Of a stretch of DNA of 15,112 nucleotides, positions 1 to 8,174 are shown piece by piece. The notes beneath the pieces were generated by a model that saw only the letters and a program-made list of their open reading frames with translations, did no database searches and was not told the origin of the DNA. The stretch comes from Dehalococcoidia bacterium (GTDB lineage: Bacteria; Chloroflexota; Dehalococcoidia; UBA3495), in the NCBI GenBank assembly GCA_002730485.1, contig PCAH01000060.1, positions 1 through 15,112 of the forward strand. The letters are read 5' to 3'. Both the position numbers and the translations under genes were made by a program. The number at the start of each line of letters is the position of its first letter. The stretch's first letter is position 1.

Positions 1-18
1 GCGGGATGAATTAACCCA

Positions 19-417
19 CTAGGCCTTGGCCGGCTCCACTTCTACCACAATCTCGATCGGTGTGTTTCGGGCGACGATGATCTCCATGTCATCTGCGCCG
101 TCGTTGATGGGCTGGTGTACCGCCTCTGCGGGAACGTAGATGAAGTCTCCAGGACCGATGGGCAGTTCCGTGTCCAAGTTGTCGCCGATGACAAAACGGC
201 CCTTGCCCTTGATCACGTAGATGGCCGACTCGCAGTTCACATGGTAATGGGGGCTGGAGGCGCAGTGAGGCGGGATGGTGGCGATGGCCAGGTGGATACC
301 GGTGGAGCCGGTCAGTTTCTCTGACACGCCGGCCAGGCGTGTCATCGCACCGGATTGAATCTCGACTTCCAGGCCGTCCGGATGGACGACACTTATTTCT
401 TGCTTGTTTTCAGGCAT
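19..417 (-). CDS. small single-domain cupin protein
   Basis: A 132-residue cupin, a small beta-barrel that usually binds one divalent metal. The first cupin motif is present with H57, H59 and E63, and the second with a PxG-like turn (I87-D91), P96 and H101, followed by N105. All four usual metal ligands (three His, one Glu) are therefore in place. There is no signal peptide, so it should be cytoplasmic. The ATG at 417 has a GGAG about 7 bases upstream. It starts 22 bases after the aminotransferase stop and is probably the last gene of the minus-strand arginine cluster within this window. Cupins of this size include sugar isomerases, dioxygenases and sensors. Nothing here identifies the substrate, so only the fold and metal site are claimed. 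Confidence 0.85.
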   Translation of the reverse strand: MPENKQEISVVHPDGLEVEIQSGAMTRLAGVSEKLTGSTGIHLAIATIPPHCASSPHYHVNCESAIYVIKGKGRFVIGDNLDTELPIGPGDFIYVPAEAVHQPINDGADDMEIIVARNTPIEIVVEVEPAKA

Positions 418-439
418 TTCAAACTCCGTTGATTACTAG

Positions 440-1606
440 TTAAAGGGCGCGGACCATCTTGTCCAGTTTATCGATGGCCTGCTTGATGTTCTCCTGGGAA
501 TTGGCGTAGGACAGACGGACGTAACCCTCGCCGTACTCGCCAAAGGCGCTGCCCGACAGGAGCGCAACTCCTGCCTCGTTCATGGCTTTTTCTTCGAACG
601 CGGCGCTGGTGAGTCCAGTGCCTTTGATACTGGGAAAGGCGTAGAAAGCCCCCTCCGGTTCAGGACAGTTGATCCCCGAAATGCTCCGTAGTCCGTCGGC
701 TATGACTCTGCGGCGGATGGCAAACTCGGCGATCATTGCCTCTACCTCGTCCTTGGGGCCTTCCAGGGCCGCCACGGCTGCCATCTGGGTGAACGATGCG
801 GCGCAGGAAACGCTGTTCACGGCCAGTTTAACGATATGGGGCACCAGTTCTTCTGGAAGGATCCCGTAGCCCATACGCCAGCCGGTCATGGCGTAGCTCT
901 TGGAGAACCCGTCCAGGATGATGGTCCGTTCCTGCATGCCAGGTATGGACGAGATGCTGTAGTGCTCTCCGGTGTACAGGATATCTTTGTATATCTCATC
1001 GGCCATCACGTACAACCCAGGGTGTTGCTTGACGATGTTGGCGATGGTCTCCAGTTCTTCTTTGGTGAGGGCTGACCCACAGGGGTTTTCCGGCGAGTTG
1101 AGGATTATCAGGCGGGTCTTGTCTGTGATCATCCCTGGCAGGGCTTCCAAGTCTGGGTGGTAATCCTTCTCTTCCAGAAGCTGCATCGGCACCGGTGTGG
1201 CACCGGAGAACTTGATCATGGATTCGTAGATGGGGAAGCCAGGATTTGGGTAGATTACCTCCACTCCAGGTTCGGCCAGAGCCAGCAGCACATAGAACAT
1301 GATGGGCTTGGCCCCAGGAGTGACCACTACGTTGGCCGGGTCGGTGGTAGTTCCCCGGACCTCACCGCTGTTTCTGGCGATCGACTCCCGCAATTGAGGC
1401 AGCCCAGCCGTCGGGCCGTAATGGGTGAAACCGTCTGCGATGGCCTTCATGCCGGCCTCGACGATGTGCTGCGGGGTCTCGAAATCCGGCTCGCCTATTT
1501 CCAGATGAATTATCTCCCGACCCTGGGCCTCCAGGGCACGGGCTCTAGCGAGCACTTCAAATGCCGACTCGGTACCCAGGTCGTTCATTCGGGCGGCAAC
1601 TGTCAT
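440..1606 (-). CDS. class I/II pyridoxal-phosphate aminotransferase (aspartate aminotransferase-like)
   Basis: A 388-residue fold-type I aminotransferase, normal length for the family. Visible landmarks are the substrate loop GEPDFETP (38-45), N174 in NSPENP, D203 in MADEIY (pairs with the PLP pyridine nitrogen), the Schiff-base lysine K236 in DGFSKSYAMTGWRMGY, and R364 in YVRLSYA, which binds the substrate carboxylate. The family covers aspartate, alanine and aromatic aminotransferases and LL-diaminopimelate aminotransferase, and sequence alone does not decide between them. The motif VTPGAKPIM (95-103) departs from the more usual VTNGAKQAL, which suggests a side branch. The ATG at 1606 has GGAGG 4 bases upstream. 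It lies 61 bases after argG. An aspartate-producing role would suit that position, because ArgG consumes aspartate, but this is inference. Confidence 0.9.
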   Translation of the reverse strand: MTVAARMNDLGTESAFEVLARARALEAQGREIIHLEIGEPDFETPQHIVEAGMKAIADGFTHYGPTAGLPQLRESIARNSGEVRGTTTDPANVVVTPGAKPIMFYVLLALAEPGVEVIYPNPGFPIYESMIKFSGATPVPMQLLEEKDYHPDLEALPGMITDKTRLIILNSPENPCGSALTKEELETIANIVKQHPGLYVMADEIYKDILYTGEHYSISSIPGMQERTIILDGFSKSYAMTGWRMGYGILPEELVPHIVKLAVNSVSCAASFTQMAAVAALEGPKDEVEAMIAEFAIRRRVIADGLRSISGINCPEPEGAFYAFPSIKGTGLTSAAFEEKAMNEAGVALLSGSAFGEYGEGYVRLSYANSQENIKQAIDKLDKMVRAL

Positions 1607-1628
1607 CGATCCTCCGGAATCAAGGGAC

Positions 1629-1638
1629 TATCTAGATA
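1629..1638. repeat. 10-bp perfect palindrome between argG and the aminotransferase
   Basis: TATCTAGATA reads the same on both strands. It lies in the 61-base gap between the argG stop and the aminotransferase start, next to a weak 4-bp hairpin (CGCA/TGCG). There is no T-run, so it is not a convincing terminator. It could be a protein-binding site or chance. Confidence 0.3.
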
Positions 1639-1667
1639 AGCGGGGAGTTGGTCGCACATTTGCGGGT

Positions 1668-2858
1668 TTAGTCAGACTGGACCTGGTTTTCGGTCTTCAC
1701 TGACAGGCCGTAGATCTTGATAAAACCTTCTGCGGAGCTGTGATCAAACTCGTCGGCGCGGTCATAGGTGGCCAGCCCGTAGTTATACAAAGCCTTTGGC
1801 GCCTGCCGTCCAACAACAACGCAGGTGCCTTTATGTAGTCGTACCCGAACATCACCGGTGACGTACCGCTGGGTGCTCTGGATGTAGGCGTTCAGGTCGG
1901 CTCGGTGGGCGGTGAACCACAGTCCGTTGTAGACCACATCGGCGTATTCCTGGGAGATGCGGGCCTTTATCCTGGCCTGGTCTTTGGTCAGGGTCATGGC
2001 CTCCAGGGATGTGTGCGCCGCATGCAGCAGTGTGGCTGCCGGGCATTCGTAAATCTCCCGGGATTTGATACCGACCAGACGGTTTTCAACATGGTCGATG
2101 CGCCCGATACCGTGGGTGCCGGATAGCGTATTCAGGTGGTTGACCAGATCGACACCGCCCATGCTCTCGCCGTCGACAGCCGTAGGGATGCCCTGCTCAA
2201 AATGAATCTCGACGTAAGCCGGCTCGTCGGGCGTGGCCGTGACCGGACTGGTCCAAGCGTAGGCGTCCTCCGGTGGTTCCAACCAGGGGTCTTCGAGTTC
2301 TCCTGCCTCCACGCTGCGGCCCCAGAGGTTCTCGTCAGTGGAGAAGCGACTGCGGTTGGCGTTGATTGGCAGGTCCCGAGCCTGGCCATACTCTATCTCG
2401 TCATCACGGCTCATACCCCAGTCACGGATGGGGGCTATGACATCGATCTCCGGCCCCAGGGCGGCGATACCGACCTCCAGCCGGACCTGGTCGTTGCCCT
2501 TGCCGGTACAACCGTGGGCGATGGCGTAGGCGTCGTGCTGTTTTGCCGCCTCCACAAGGTAACGGGCGATGAGCGGACGGCCCAAGGCTGTGGCCAAGGG
2601 ATACTGCTCTTCATAGATGGTACCGGCCTGGAGCGATGGAAAGAGGAACTCGTTGACCAGAGTATCCCGACCGTCAACGGTCAGAGCTTCGGTTGCGCCG
2701 ATGCTTAGCGCCCGTTGCCGGATGGGCTCCAGTTCCACCATTCCCAGGTCGATTGTCAGTGTGATTATGTCTGCGTCGTACTTCTCCTGCAGCCAAGGGA
2801 CAGCCACCGTGGTGTCCAACCCGCCGCTGTAGGCCAGTACGATTTTTGGTTTTGCCAT
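1668..2858 (-). CDS. argG: argininosuccinate synthase
   Basis: Joins citrulline and aspartate with ATP to give argininosuccinate, AMP and pyrophosphate, the next-to-last step of arginine synthesis, in the cytoplasm. The protein has 396 residues, typical of the type I enzyme. The PP-loop for ATP is AYSGGLDT (9-16). The conserved block HGCTGKGNDQ (115-124) and the STDENLWGRS segment are both present. Translation begins at the canonical MAKPKIVLAYSGG, yet the only purine-rich GGGAG lies 15 bases upstream of the ATG, which is unusually far. A candidate promoter sits in the end of hicA just upstream. The usual partner argH does not follow; an aminotransferase and a cupin do. Confidence 0.97.
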   Translation of the reverse strand: MAKPKIVLAYSGGLDTTVAVPWLQEKYDADIITLTIDLGMVELEPIRQRALSIGATEALTVDGRDTLVNEFLFPSLQAGTIYEEQYPLATALGRPLIARYLVEAAKQHDAYAIAHGCTGKGNDQVRLEVGIAALGPEIDVIAPIRDWGMSRDDEIEYGQARDLPINANRSRFSTDENLWGRSVEAGELEDPWLEPPEDAYAWTSPVTATPDEPAYVEIHFEQGIPTAVDGESMGGVDLVNHLNTLSGTHGIGRIDHVENRLVGIKSREIYECPAATLLHAAHTSLEAMTLTKDQARIKARISQEYADVVYNGLWFTAHRADLNAYIQSTQRYVTGDVRVRLHKGTCVVVGRQAPKALYNYGLATYDRADEFDHSSAEGFIKIYGLSVKTENQVQSD

Positions 2859-2895
2859 TATTTGGTTTAGTTGCTCCCTAAATTCACTTCGTTCA

Positions 2896-2924
2896 ATTCT
2901 ATGTCAGGCGTTCAGTGCTTCCAA
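2896..2924 (-). promoter_or_regulatory. candidate internal promoter for argG
   Basis: On the minus strand TTGGAA (2919-2924) and TAGAAT (2896-2901) are separated by exactly 17 bases. They match the sigma-70 consensus at 4 and 5 of 6 positions. The element overlaps the 3' end of hicA. Transcription would begin near 2889 and leave a leader of about 30 bases before the argG ATG. It would let argG be transcribed independently of the HicBA genes upstream. Prediction by eye only. Confidence 0.45.
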
Positions 2925-3134
2925 AAATTCGACTGGAGTTACATCTGCATCGCGTAGAATTTTTCGAACCAACCCTCGGCTGATGTCCTGACCTGGATGC
3001 ACCGGAACTGTTACCACCCTTGCATCTTGGTGCCGAAGTCGCACGTGGCTCCCGCGTTGACGAACAACTTGGAAACCCAATCTTTCCAATCCCCTGATTA
3101 CATCTTGAGCCTGTAATATTGGGAATCGAGCCAT
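2904..3134 (-). CDS. hicA: HicA-family mRNA interferase toxin
   Basis: A 76-residue HicA (YcfA-like) protein with a double-stranded RNA-binding fold. HicA toxins cleave mRNA and are neutralised by HicB. Residues seen include the N-terminal helix DVIRGLERLGF, the motif RQRGSHVRLR with the expected catalytic histidine H30, and the C-terminal VPVHPGQDISRGLVRKILRDADVT, which is typical of the family. The gene is intact and full length. It starts 6 bases after the hicB stop, so the pair is co-transcribed and probably translationally coupled. The order antitoxin-then-toxin is the reverse of E. coli hicAB. Base composition of this stretch is clearly AT-richer than the arg genes on each side, which suggests later acquisition. 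Confidence 0.9.
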   Translation of the reverse strand: MARFPILQAQDVIRGLERLGFQVVRQRGSHVRLRHQDARVVTVPVHPGQDISRGLVRKILRDADVTPVEFLEALNA

Positions 3135-3140
3135 CAGAAC

Positions 3141-3347
3141 TTAAACTTCTATTTTTTGAATTCCAACGAATTCCGGAAGATCAGGACTCTGATCTTCCAG
3201 GCACAATTCAATGACCTCTTTCATGTTGGTCATGAGCTCATCTATGGTTTTTCCCTGGGTGTAACAGCCCTTCAGTTGTGGAACTTCACCCACAAAAATC
3301 CCGTCTTCGTCTTTTTCGATTATTACGTAGAACTCTCGGTTTGCCAT
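3141..3347 (-). CDS. hicB: short HicB-family antitoxin
   Basis: A 68-residue HicB-like protein with the partial RNase H fold that covers the HicA active site. The family core is the N-terminal strand REFYVIIEKDEDGIFVGEVP, followed by LKGCYTQGKTIDELMTNMKEVIELCLED. It stops after that domain. The C-terminal helix-turn-helix or ribbon-helix-helix DNA-binding domain of longer HicB proteins is absent, so classical autorepression by this protein alone is not expected. The ATG at 3347 has GGAG 7 bases upstream. The gene begins 26 bases after the argD stop, inside the arginine cluster, and is followed by hicA. Confidence 0.9.
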   Translation of the reverse strand: MANREFYVIIEKDEDGIFVGEVPQLKGCYTQGKTIDELMTNMKEVIELCLEDQSPDLPEFVGIQKIEV

Positions 3348-3373
3348 AGCAATCTCCAGCTCTGAACCTGAGA

Positions 3374-4564
3374 TTAAATCGTTGCCAGGGCGTTGCCCAG
3401 TAGTTCCATGCCCTGATCGATCTCTTCCTTGGTGATGGTCAGCGGCGGCATGAAACGGATGGTGGTTGGTCTGGGAGCGTTCAGGAGTATTCCGGCCTCG
3501 TTGGCGGCTGTCAGCACCTGGGGTGAGATATCACTCTCAAACTCCATGGCTGCCAAAAGTCCCTTGCCCCGAACTTCAGAGACGAAGGAAAAACGGTCCT
3601 TGAGGTCGTTCAACCGGGCAAGCAGATACGGTTCCATCTCCTTGGTCTTGGCGGGAATGTCATTGTCGATGAGGAATTTGGTTCCAGCGTAGCCAGCGGC
3701 GGTGGTCAGCATGTTGCCGCCGAAGGTTGAACCGTGGTCACCAGGAACCAGGGCCATGCAGTGCTCCTTGGACATAAACGCGCCGATGGGAGCGCCGAAA
3801 CCCAATCCCTTGGCCAGGGTCATGACGTCAGGTTCGATTCCATACTCCTGGTAGCCGAACAAGCTGCCCAGTCGGCCCATACCAGTCTGAACCTCGTCCA
3901 GAATCAGCAGGATGCCCTGCTTGTCACACCACTCCCTAACACGCTTCAGGTAGTCATCGGCGGGGATTATCACGCCAGCCTCACCCTGAACCGGCTCAAT
4001 CATCACCGCTGCGGTCCTTTCGTTGGTGGCCTCCATGATGGCTTCGACATCGTTGTAATCAACGTGGACGAACCCGGGCTGCAAGGGAGTGAAGTTCTCC
4101 TGATAGTGGGGTTGGCCTGTGGCGGCCAATGTGCCCATGGTGCGACCGTGGAAGGAGCTTAGGGCCGTGATGATCTCGTAAGCGCCGTCGCGGTTAAGCT
4201 TGCCGTAGCGGCGGGCCAGTTTCATAGCCCCTTCATTGGCCTCGGCGCCGGAGTTACCGAAGAAGACCAGGTCCAACGCACTGTTCTCGACCAATATCTC
4301 GGCCAGTTGAAGCTGGGGCACGCTGTAGAACTGGTTGGACACCTGCATCAGGGTACCAGCCTGCTCGGCGATGGCGTTGGTCACCGCGGGATGGCAGTGG
4401 CCCAGCTGGTTTACGGCCCACCCGGCCACAAAGTCCAGATACTCTTTTCCGTCGGCGTCCCACGCTCGGGTGCCTTCGCCCTTGACCAGCACCACCGGTT
4501 GGCGGCGCACCGTCTGGGCGTAATATTTCTTCTCAATCTCTATCCAGTCGCTGCTCTTGGTCAT
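3374..4564 (-). CDS. argD: acetylornithine aminotransferase
   Basis: Class III PLP aminotransferase of 396 residues that converts N-acetylglutamate semialdehyde plus glutamate to N-acetylornithine. Seen are FGNSGAEANEGAMKLAR (phosphate-binding region, 102-118), SSFHGRTMG (136-144), D223 in LILDEVQTGMGR, the PLP lysine K252 in TLAKGLGFGAPIGA, and HGSTFGGN. Related class III enzymes (ornithine, GABA or succinylornithine aminotransferases) share these motifs, but the position between argB and argG supports ArgD. Its ATG overlaps the UPF0182 stop as ATGA (4561-4564), a layout that usually means translational coupling. Confidence 0.95.
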   Translation of the reverse strand: MTKSSDWIEIEKKYYAQTVRRQPVVLVKGEGTRAWDADGKEYLDFVAGWAVNQLGHCHPAVTNAIAEQAGTLMQVSNQFYSVPQLQLAEILVENSALDLVFFGNSGAEANEGAMKLARRYGKLNRDGAYEIITALSSFHGRTMGTLAATGQPHYQENFTPLQPGFVHVDYNDVEAIMEATNERTAAVMIEPVQGEAGVIIPADDYLKRVREWCDKQGILLILDEVQTGMGRLGSLFGYQEYGIEPDVMTLAKGLGFGAPIGAFMSKEHCMALVPGDHGSTFGGNMLTTAAGYAGTKFLIDNDIPAKTKEMEPYLLARLNDLKDRFSFVSEVRGKGLLAAMEFESDISPQVLTAANEAGILLNAPRPTTIRFMPPLTITKEEIDQGMELLGNALATI

Positions 4565-7296
4565 TTCGGGTCTCCTCCAATTGACTCTCGTAGGCGTTCT
4601 ACAGCCTCTTGAATATCTTTCAAGGCCTTGTCCAGCTCGGTAATGGTCTCTTCAATCACTTGAAGGTCTTCCGAGGCCGGATTTGCCTGGCCGTCCACAC
4701 CCGTCTCCGTGCCCCCCACGGTCTCACCAATAAGAGGCGCCCCGCCCTCCAGCAGCATGGCCAATCCCTCACCGACGCTATCGGCCATCACGACGTTGCT
4801 TCCGTCGGCCAGGATCACCTTCTTCAGCTCCGGAAATGCCAACACTTCCGACTGAAGGTACAAAGGCTCCACATAGATTATCGCATCGCCCACTGGTATG
4901 ACCAGTAGCTGACCACGGACGATCTGAGAACCGGCCCCGTCCCACAGTGTGAACTGTTGGGATATGGTCTGGTCGTTCTCAATCCGAGCCTCCACCTGTG
5001 CCGGCCCGTCGACCTGCGGGTCGCTGGGGACAGTGAAGGCCTTTAGCTTGCCGTAATTGGCCCCGTCATTCTGGGCCGTGAGCCAGCCAACCAGGTTCTT
5101 CTTCTCACTTGCCGGACTGAATGGCAGCATTAACACAAACTCTTCACTATCGCCGTCTGGCATCTGCAATATCAAATAGGAGGGGTGAACCTCCAAGCCC
5201 CGCTGGCCGAACCGGGTGTCCTGGGGGATGGCCCATTGATCTGCCTGGTTGAAAAACGCCTGGGCGTCGGTGATGTGATACCGCAGGTACATATTGGTCT
5301 GAGGTTTGAACAGACCAGGGGGATAGCGAATGTGGGCCTGCAATCCCATTGGCATCTGGTCAAAATCTAGGAACAGGTCAGGGAAAGCACGGCGGTACAT
5401 CTGTAACAGTGGGTCGTCCTGGTCCATCACATAGATGGAGACCTCACCGGTAAAGGCATCAACCACTGCTTTGACGCTGTTTCTTATGTAATTGAACTCG
5501 TCATCGGCCAGGGTGGAGTACGGGTAACGGTTGGAGGTGGTGAAAGCGTCCTGCAGCCACCAGATCTTTCCCGCCTCATCAACCACCGGGTACGGATCAT
5601 CATCCATGGTCAAAAATGGAGCAAGCGCATGAACACGGTCACTGATCTGACGTCGGTACTGAATCCGGGTATCAGGCGATATCTGATCGCTGAGCAGTAT
5701 GTTGATATCCGCGAACTGCCAGGCGTAAGCCAGGCGACGGAATGTGGAACCGAGCTTTACTCCACCGTCTCCGTCATAGTGCCGATCAGCTCCCAGCGGA
5801 TTGATCTCAGGGGCAGTGCTGTTAACCAGCGCGAATGGCGCAGGAGACTCACCGTAATACAGCTCTGGCTTCGAGACGGGAATCTCCCCTCGGATGGGAA
5901 TATCCTGAATCAGAAATTCTGGACGGCCTTCTTCAGGGGTAAAGCCCGTGGCTGGACTCATGGCGACGCCATAACCATGGGTGTACTGCAATCTCCGGTT
6001 CACCCAGTTGCGGGCGTCATCCGGCAGGTTGTCCGGGTCAAGTTCCCTTGCCGCCAGCAACACCTGCCGCAATTCACCATCCAAGACATAGCGGTCTGAA
6101 TCCATGTTCAGGAAGTTGTAGTACAACTCCATGAACTGGAGTTGGTTGTAGGCGTCTTGCAGCGGTTCAACGTCCCATAACCTGATATTCTCGATCACCG
6201 CCGGGTTATCGGCAATTACGTTGGCCTCCAGATCACCGACGGTCGGCACGGATATCTGTTCCACCTGATCCAGTTGGTAAGCAGCCCGCGTGGCTTCTAT
6301 GTTCCGGTCGATGTATATCTGCTCGCGCTCAAACTCGTTGGGATCGACCTGGAAGCGTTGGAACAATGCCGGGAAAGCCAGGTTGGCCAGCAGCACCATG
6401 ATCACCCAAAGACTGAACGAACCGGCCATCAACCGGAGGCCGCCGAAGTAATTGCTGGCGAAGAATGCCGCTGCACCCAATGACGCGATGGCAGTCATCA
6501 ACCACAACACCGGAATGCGAGCATGCACGTCGGTGTAACCAGCGCCTGCGACCAGACCGCCCGAAGATACGGCAAGCTCATATATCGACAATGCGTGTCC
6601 GGCAGCGATACTCAGCATTAGGAGACCGCCCAGTATGCCAATGTGCTTCAACATCCGAGGTGCCAGGAAGAAGTTGAGTCCCCTGAGACCGTAGATACCG
6701 CCGTAGAGCAGCAGGGACATAACCACCGAAACGATCAGGATGCCCATGACCCAGCTCTGGATGAAGTTGAGCATCCGCAGTGTGACTATGTAGAAGGAGA
6801 CGTCCCGACCAAACTCGGCATCGGACACGCCAAACGACACCTTATTCAGAAAGAGCAGAAACATCTCCCACCGCCCCGACGCGGCAGAGCCGAAGACCGG
6901 CGCGGCGGTCAATACCGTTATCACAACGGCCGCCACCAAGAGAGCGCGCAGCAGGCGCATGGTCTCGTCGGAGACTGGAAGGGTGGACGGGCCTCGGGAG
7001 AACCGGAAGGTGAAGTAAAAATTGACGATCAGGGCCGACGCTGTGACTATCGTACCGCCGATGAACAGCCACAGCTTCATCATCAATATCTTGGTGAAAA
7101 CGCCCCGGTAGCCCAGCTCTCCGTACCAAAGCAAGTCGGTGTAGACCGTACGCAGCCACCACAGCATCAAGAAGGCAAAGAGCAGACCCACGGCCATGAT
7201 GCAGCCGTTTCGCACCCGCCGCAGGACAGCCTCCGAGACTCCCGGTAAACTGGGGCCGTCTGGCTCGTCGGCGTCGTTTGTCAGGTCGTAGCTCAT
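4561..7296 (-). CDS. UPF0182 (COG1615) large membrane protein
   Basis: A 911-residue member of UPF0182, at the family's usual length of about 900-1000. The N-terminal third holds about seven hydrophobic segments (roughly 31-49, 72-95, 117-136, 171-199, 216-240, 262-281, 291-312). Next comes QRFQVDPNEFEREQIYI, a family landmark, and then a large soluble region, predicted extracytoplasmic, with blocks such as SPATGFTPEEGRPEFLIQDIP, WWLQDAFTTSNRYPYS and SVKAVVDAFTGEVSIYVMDQDDP. The last 60 residues are acidic and probably coiled (TITELDKALKDIQEAVERL). The molecular function of the family is not known to me. The gene follows argB by 47 bases and overlaps argD by 4. The start at 7296 has only a weak GAGTAAG upstream. 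Confidence 0.92.
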   Translation of the reverse strand: MSYDLTNDADEPDGPSLPGVSEAVLRRVRNGCIMAVGLLFAFLMLWWLRTVYTDLLWYGELGYRGVFTKILMMKLWLFIGGTIVTASALIVNFYFTFRFSRGPSTLPVSDETMRLLRALLVAAVVITVLTAAPVFGSAASGRWEMFLLFLNKVSFGVSDAEFGRDVSFYIVTLRMLNFIQSWVMGILIVSVVMSLLLYGGIYGLRGLNFFLAPRMLKHIGILGGLLMLSIAAGHALSIYELAVSSGGLVAGAGYTDVHARIPVLWLMTAIASLGAAAFFASNYFGGLRLMAGSFSLWVIMVLLANLAFPALFQRFQVDPNEFEREQIYIDRNIEATRAAYQLDQVEQISVPTVGDLEANVIADNPAVIENIRLWDVEPLQDAYNQLQFMELYYNFLNMDSDRYVLDGELRQVLLAARELDPDNLPDDARNWVNRRLQYTHGYGVAMSPATGFTPEEGRPEFLIQDIPIRGEIPVSKPELYYGESPAPFALVNSTAPEINPLGADRHYDGDGGVKLGSTFRRLAYAWQFADINILLSDQISPDTRIQYRRQISDRVHALAPFLTMDDDPYPVVDEAGKIWWLQDAFTTSNRYPYSTLADDEFNYIRNSVKAVVDAFTGEVSIYVMDQDDPLLQMYRRAFPDLFLDFDQMPMGLQAHIRYPPGLFKPQTNMYLRYHITDAQAFFNQADQWAIPQDTRFGQRGLEVHPSYLILQMPDGDSEEFVLMLPFSPASEKKNLVGWLTAQNDGANYGKLKAFTVPSDPQVDGPAQVEARIENDQTISQQFTLWDGAGSQIVRGQLLVIPVGDAIIYVEPLYLQSEVLAFPELKKVILADGSNVVMADSVGEGLAMLLEGGAPLIGETVGGTETGVDGQANPASEDLQVIEETITELDKALKDIQEAVERLRESIGGDPK

Positions 7297-7343
7297 ATCT
7301 TACTCAGAGGCGGCCGGAGTCTCTTCCGACCAAGCCCATCAAC

Positions 7344-8174
7344 CTAGGCCCGAGAGCTCCTCAAATCACTGACTATGGTGGTTCCAGTGGAATTACCCCT
7401 TACGCACTCCAACAGGGCATCCGGCTGCCGTCCATCGATGATGTTCGCCACGGGGGCGCGTTCCAAAGCCCGCAGGCAGGCATCCAGTTTGGGAATCATG
7501 CCTCCCTGGATGACACCGGAGTTGGAGAGGATGTTGGCCCGGCGTCGGTCCAAGCGTCGAATCACACGCCCCCCACCGTCCATTACCCCGGTAACGTCGG
7601 TCAAGAAAACAAGTTGTTCCGCGTCCAGGGCGTAGGCCAGCTCACCTGCCACCGTGTCGCCGTTGATGTTCAGGGGGCTGCCCGCATTCTCTGAGCCGTC
7701 ACGCACGTGAACCCCGATGGGTGCGATCATTGGTATAAATCCAGCGTCCAGCATCGCACGAATAAGCTCGCCGTTAACCGCGGTCACCTCACCGACAAAC
7801 CCCAGGTCAGGGTTGCCGATCTTGGCTTCAACCGTGCAGCCATCAACCCCGCTCAAGCCTACCGACCGGCCGCCGAACTCATGTATCAGCGATACCAATT
7901 CCTTGTTGATGAGCCCGCCGAGGACGGCGACCACGATCTCCAGACTTGGCGCGTCGGTCACCCGCAGACCATTCACAAAGTTAGGCGCCAGGCCTTGCTG
8001 CTGCATCCATTGGGAAATCACGTTTCCGCCACCGTGAACCACCACAACTTCCTGGCCCTCTTGCTGTAGGCGGACCAGGTCCTTGAGGCTGGTGTCGTGG
8101 CTTCCCAGGGTGCTGCCACCAATCTTGACGACTATCGGTTTTTTAGTCGGGTTATTGGGTGGGTCGCCGGCCAA
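7344..8174 (-). CDS. argB: acetylglutamate kinase (TTG start)
   Basis: Phosphorylates N-acetylglutamate, the second step of arginine synthesis. The 276-residue amino-acid-kinase fold shows VVKIGGSTL with K17, HGGGNV (47-52), GLRVTD (69-74), GLSGVDG (106-112), NINGDTVAGELA (169-180) and GGMIPK with K229. The start is TTG at 8174, supported by a strong GGAGG (8180-8184) 5 bases upstream. No ATG or GTG lies in frame between that TTG and the stop codon upstream at 8298-8300. HGGGNVIS replaces the common HGGGPEIN. The short N-terminus lacks the long helix that makes hexameric, arginine-inhibited kinases, so a dimeric and less arginine-sensitive enzyme is likely (inference). Confidence 0.95.
   Translation of the reverse strand: MAGDPPNNPTKKPIVVKIGGSTLGSHDTSLKDLVRLQQEGQEVVVVHGGGNVISQWMQQQGLAPNFVNGLRVTDAPSLEIVVAVLGGLINKELVSLIHEFGGRSVGLSGVDGCTVEAKIGNPDLGFVGEVTAVNGELIRAMLDAGFIPMIAPIGVHVRDGSENAGSPLNINGDTVAGELAYALDAEQLVFLTDVTGVMDGGGRVIRRLDRRRANILSNSGVIQGGMIPKLDACLRALERAPVANIIDGRQPDALLECVRGNSTGTTIVSDLRSSRA

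Noticed and set aside
6643..7248. 201-codon plus-strand frame opposite the membrane part of UPF0182
   Set aside because: Its translation is rich in Gln, His and Arg in the pattern expected from the complement of hydrophobic codons. No ribosome site or motif is present.
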